DNA from: Flavobacterium sp.
GTDB lineage: Bacteria > Bacteroidota > Bacteroidia > Flavobacteriales > Flavobacteriaceae
DNA length: 64,000 nucleotides
Assembly (NCBI RefSeq): GCF_035195345.1
Contig: NZ_CP136574.1
Coordinates: 868,001 to 932,000, forward strand
Direction of reading: 5' to 3'
In this document: piece by piece, positions 61,601-64,000 of the stretch
Numbering within the stretch: the stretch's first letter is position 1
Layout: each line of letters starts with the position of its first letter
Made by a program: the position numbers and the translations under genes
Notes under the pieces: model-generated
Seen by the model: only the letters and a program-made list of their open reading frames with translations
What the model was told of the DNA's origin: nothing
Database searches by the model: none

Positions 61601-61608
61601 TATCTTTG
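61601..61608 (+). promoter_or_regulatory. Candidate -7 element of the LUD-cdsA-psd-acbp run
   Basis: TATCTTTG, a full match, 31 bp before the ATG at 61640 and directly after the ftsH terminator, whose T run it shares. No -33 TTTG; that position lies in the terminator stem. Confidence 0.55.
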
Positions 61609-61639
61609 ATTTTCACACTATAAAAAGCAACTAAAATAC

Positions 61640-62248
61640 ATGAGTCTTTTTAGAAAATTTTTCGGCACTTCTGGAAATGAAGAAGACAATGATAACAAAC
61701 AAGAAGTTAAGAGTCCTTATTCTCCTGATGTTACATTGGCTATAGACGAACAATTTACTTTCAATTTCAAAGAAAATGGAGGTAAATTTATTTATTGTGA
61801 AAATCTAGAAGAAATTTCGGAAAATTTTGAGAACATATTAGCAGAAAACGATTGGTTTGAATGCAACGCACAATGTTTTGATAATCGATTACTTTATTTA
61901 CTTGAAATAAATAAACTTACCTATAACAACGCTTCTAATCCGATTTTTATCCTTTCTTCGTGTGAAAATTTAATTGCAGATGAAGGCTCGATATTGTTTT
62001 CTTCTAATCAATTTAAACATTTTAAACCAAACGAATTACCTACGAATATGATAGTTTTTGCCACTACAAGTCAAATTGTACATAGCAAAAGCGATGGGTT
62101 AAGGCGAATAAAAAACGCTCACGAAAAAAATTATCCTTCAAATATTACGACCATAAAATACTTTGAAGAAGTAAAAGAAGAACAGGATTTTCTTCACTAC
62201 GGAAGTTGCCATAAAAATCTTTACCTACTTCTTTTAGAAGATTTATAA
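61640..62248 (+). CDS. LUD-domain-like protein
   Basis: A 202-residue cytoplasmic protein. The N-terminus is short and acidic (GNEEDNDNKQEVKSP), then NFKENGGKFIYCENLEEISEN, ILSSCENLIADEGSILFSS and NELPTNMIVFATTSQIVHS resemble the nucleotide-binding fold of LUD (LutB/LutC) domains, with the ADEGSI stretch matching a family motif. The iron-sulfur half of LutB is absent. The link to lactate use is uncertain; in flavobacteria the gene sits with ftsH and cdsA, which does not suggest lactate metabolism. cdsA begins 2 bp later. Confidence 0.72.
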   Translation: MSLFRKFFGTSGNEEDNDNKQEVKSPYSPDVTLAIDEQFTFNFKENGGKFIYCENLEEISENFENILAENDWFECNAQCFDNRLLYLLEINKLTYNNASNPIFILSSCENLIADEGSILFSSNQFKHFKPNELPTNMIVFATTSQIVHSKSDGLRRIKNAHEKNYPSNITTIKYFEEVKEEQDFLHYGSCHKNLYLLLLEDL

Positions 62249-62250
62249 TA

Positions 62251-63057
62251 ATGACCGAAACGCTAAAAAGAGCATTATCTGGAGCCGTTTATGTACTTTT
62301 ATTATTAGGCTGCATTTCTTATTCTAGAGAGGGTTTAGCAATTCTTTTTGGTGTGTTTCTTCTCATAGGTGTATACGAGTTTTGCAAAATGGCTGAATTA
62401 AATTTCTACGTAAGCCTACCTATTGCAGCAGCAGCCTATTATTTCTTATGGAATAAAAACGCTGATATCAATTTAAATACTGTTTTAACCACAATATCAA
62501 TTCTAATTTCCATAAAATTAGTCTTGTATTTATTCAATGCAAACAAAACATCCTTTAATATTTACACAAAATATTTCTTATTGTTTGGATACGTTATACT
62601 TCCTTTCATTTTAGCAAATTATGTGGCAATGGGTGTAAAAGGATACAATCCAAAAATTTTAATTTCGATTATTGTATTAATTTGGACCAACGATACTTTT
62701 GCTTATTTGGTTGGGAAAAACATTGGTAAAAACAAACTTTTCCCAAGTGTTTCTCCTAAAAAAACGATTGAAGGTTTTGTAGGCGGATTACTATTTACAA
62801 TTATTGGCGGCGCATTATTAGCCCAATATTACATCATGGCATCAAATTTATATATTTGGATTGTTATTGCTGCTATAGTGAGTATTTTTAGCACTTTAGG
62901 CGACTTAATCGAATCAAAATTAAAACGTGTTGCCGGAATTAAAGATACCGGAAATATAATGCCCGGTCACGGAGGTATTCTAGATCGACTAGATAGTATT
63001 ATATTTGTCATTCCATTTATTAATTTATTTTATTTAATTTTATACTATGTTTCATAA
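62251..63057 (+). CDS. cdsA: Phosphatidate cytidylyltransferase
   Basis: Makes CDP-diacylglycerol, the common precursor of bacterial phospholipids, in the inner membrane. A 268-residue protein with about eight membrane helices. The signature is complete: SPKKTIEGFVGGLLFTIIGG near 167-186 and GDLIESKLKRVAGIKDTGN plus MPGHGGILDRLDS near 215-250 with the metal-binding aspartates. It follows the LUD-like gene by 2 bp and overlaps psd by 11 bp, so it belongs to a lipid-synthesis run. Confidence 0.97.
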   Translation: MTETLKRALSGAVYVLLLLGCISYSREGLAILFGVFLLIGVYEFCKMAELNFYVSLPIAAAAYYFLWNKNADINLNTVLTTISILISIKLVLYLFNANKTSFNIYTKYFLLFGYVILPFILANYVAMGVKGYNPKILISIIVLIWTNDTFAYLVGKNIGKNKLFPSVSPKKTIEGFVGGLLFTIIGGALLAQYYIMASNLYIWIVIAAIVSIFSTLGDLIESKLKRVAGIKDTGNIMPGHGGILDRLDSIIFVIPFINLFYLILYYVS

Positions 63058-63703
63058 AGAAGGTTCAAAAATTATTTTAATTACCCTACTTTTAGTTGTG
63101 GGTATTATTTTTTCAGCAGATTATTTCTTAAAAGATATTAGCTGGTTAAGAACTGTGGCATTTTTATTTGCTCTAGTAATATTAGTGCTCGTATTACAAT
63201 TTTTTAGAAATCCTACACGAGTTGCCGACAATAGCGACAATCATATCTTAGCTCCAGTAGATGGAAAAGTAGTTGTTATTGAAGAAGTTTACGAACCTGA
63301 ATATTTCAAAGACAAACGTTTGATGGTATCAATTTTTATGTCACCAATAAACGTTCATGTTACCCGTTATTGTGTAAACGGAATTGTAAAATACAGCAAA
63401 TATCACCCAGGTAAATATCTAGTTGCTTGGCATCCGAAAGCTAGTGAAGAAAATGAAAGAACTACTGTTGTTATCAATAATAGAATTTATGGAGAAATCA
63501 TGTATCGTCAAATTGCGGGTGCATTAGCAAGACGTATTGTTAATTATGCGCAAGAAGGTATGAGAGTGGTTCAAGGAAAAGATGCCGGATTCATTAAATT
63601 TGGTTCAAGAGTAGATATTTATTTACCATTAGGAACAGAAATCAATGTTAAATTAGGCGAAAAAGCTATCGGAAACAAAACCGTTATTAGTAAAAAAGCA
63701 TAA
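63047..63703 (+). CDS. psd: Phosphatidylserine decarboxylase
   Basis: Makes phosphatidylethanolamine by decarboxylating phosphatidylserine. A 218-residue protein of the short, archaeal-type Psd-related family: two N-terminal helices (about 7-25 and 32-50), then APVDGKVV, SPINVHVTRYCVNG and the self-cleavage site in IKFGSRVDIYLP, where S187 becomes the pyruvoyl group. It overlaps cdsA by 11 bp, consistent with stepwise synthesis in one pathway (CDP-DAG to PS to PE); pssA is not in the window. The next gene starts 2 bp later. Confidence 0.94.
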   Translation: MFHKEGSKIILITLLLVVGIIFSADYFLKDISWLRTVAFLFALVILVLVLQFFRNPTRVADNSDNHILAPVDGKVVVIEEVYEPEYFKDKRLMVSIFMSPINVHVTRYCVNGIVKYSKYHPGKYLVAWHPKASEENERTTVVINNRIYGEIMYRQIAGALARRIVNYAQEGMRVVQGKDAGFIKFGSRVDIYLPLGTEINVKLGEKAIGNKTVISKKA

Positions 63704-63705
63704 AA

Positions 63706-63987
63706 ATGAACGAAAAGGATATTAATACGTTATTTGACGAAGCATTTGCTAACGCACAATTGATTCCGCAAGAATCTGTGCCACAGGACATGCAATTAAT
63801 ATTGTATGGTTTATATAAACAAGCTACCTCAGAAACTACAAACCCTTTATTGTTTCAAAATCCACAAGATATTCGAAATGCATTCAAATTAAATGCTTGG
63901 ATGCAAGTCAAACATCTAAAACCAGATGATGCTAAAGCTGAATACATTAATATCATCAACAAACTGCTGAAAGAACGTAATTTATAA
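63706..63987 (+). CDS. Acyl-CoA-binding protein
   Basis: A 93-residue four-helix protein that binds long-chain acyl-CoA esters. Family features are LFDEAFANAQLI, the LYGLYKQATSETTN turn with the tyrosine and lysine that contact CoA, and FKLNAWMQVKHLKPDDAKAEYINIINK where W and the YI pair line the acyl groove. ACBPs are frequent in eukaryotes and scattered in bacteria, with Bacteroidota among the holders. Being 2 bp behind psd and in the cdsA run, it probably delivers acyl chains for phospholipid synthesis. Confidence 0.9.
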   Translation: MNEKDINTLFDEAFANAQLIPQESVPQDMQLILYGLYKQATSETTNPLLFQNPQDIRNAFKLNAWMQVKHLKPDDAKAEYINIINKLLKERNL

Positions 63988-64000
63988 TACGTATTACCAC

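Noticed and set aside
1..64000. tRNA, rRNA, riboswitch or insertion-sequence genes.
   Set aside because: I looked through all gaps and found no cloverleaf with CCA end, no rRNA-like stretch, no recognisable riboswitch leader and no transposase fragment.

Overview
The window is core chromosome of a Flavobacterium-like member of the Bacteroidota. The evidence is the very AT-rich sequence, type IX secretion (T9SS) C-terminal sorting domains, promoters of the TTTG-N19-TAnnTTTG type, starts that mostly lack a Shine-Dalgarno sequence, Bacteroidota forms of RpoZ, BamD, PafA and PurM, and short hairpin terminators. I see no rRNA or tRNA genes, no CRISPR array, no prophage, no insertion sequence and no transposase. 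About 61 protein genes are supported, and no gene-free stretch exceeds 300 bases.

Layout. 1-3348: two-component pair (regulator cut by the window edge), coaE and a glycosyltransferase, all on minus. 3443-11587: two neighbouring giant T9SS-secreted proteins; the first holds ten 81-residue tandem repeats, and the two share the same 3' cassette including the terminator. 11839-19485: fabV, then recN, a DUF4835 gene, coaBC, rpoZ, bamD, dapA and a small unknown gene. 19530-21245: a plus-strand pair that together makes a split 5'-nucleotidase. 21257-25633: YhhN-type membrane protein, ligA, an unknown gene and the rpsF-rpsR-rplI operon. 25785-32730: LytTR regulator, priA, chalcone-isomerase-like protein, YihY, nadC and sucC. 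32879-39597: PafA-like phosphatase, a FabK-like reductase, a T9SS subtilase, mnmA and a MORN-type protein. 39882-49016: yidC, pyrG, DUF3820, OsmC, a LysM protein, guaA and purM. 49092-54393: lipoprotein, two double-OmpA-domain proteins, a NERD protein, menD and an acetyltransferase. 54472-59151: glutathione peroxidase, fused CcsBA and birA. 59238-63987, plus strand: rsfS, ftsH, a LUD-like protein, cdsA, psd and an acyl-CoA-binding protein.

How it fits together. Much of the window serves envelope building (BamD, YidC, CdsA, Psd, LysM and OmpA proteins, T9SS cargo), cofactors and nucleotides (CoaE, CoaBC, NadC, MenD, BirA, PyrG, GuaA, PurM), fatty acids (FabV and a FabK-like protein), and DNA or ribosome upkeep (LigA, RecN, PriA, RsfS). 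The phosphatase PafA and the split nucleotidase suggest scavenging of phosphate and nucleosides from organic matter.

No obviously new multi-gene system, such as a defence island or biosynthetic cluster, is visible. The most interesting signals are the alternating A/B repeat array with its duplicated sorting cassette, CAA-rich and G-free leaders on three nucleotide-synthesis genes, a possible translational switch in front of rplI, several palindromic intergenic elements (one with REP architecture), the double-OmpA paralogues with a conserved GHICC motif, and terminators whose G-U pairs betray their direction.
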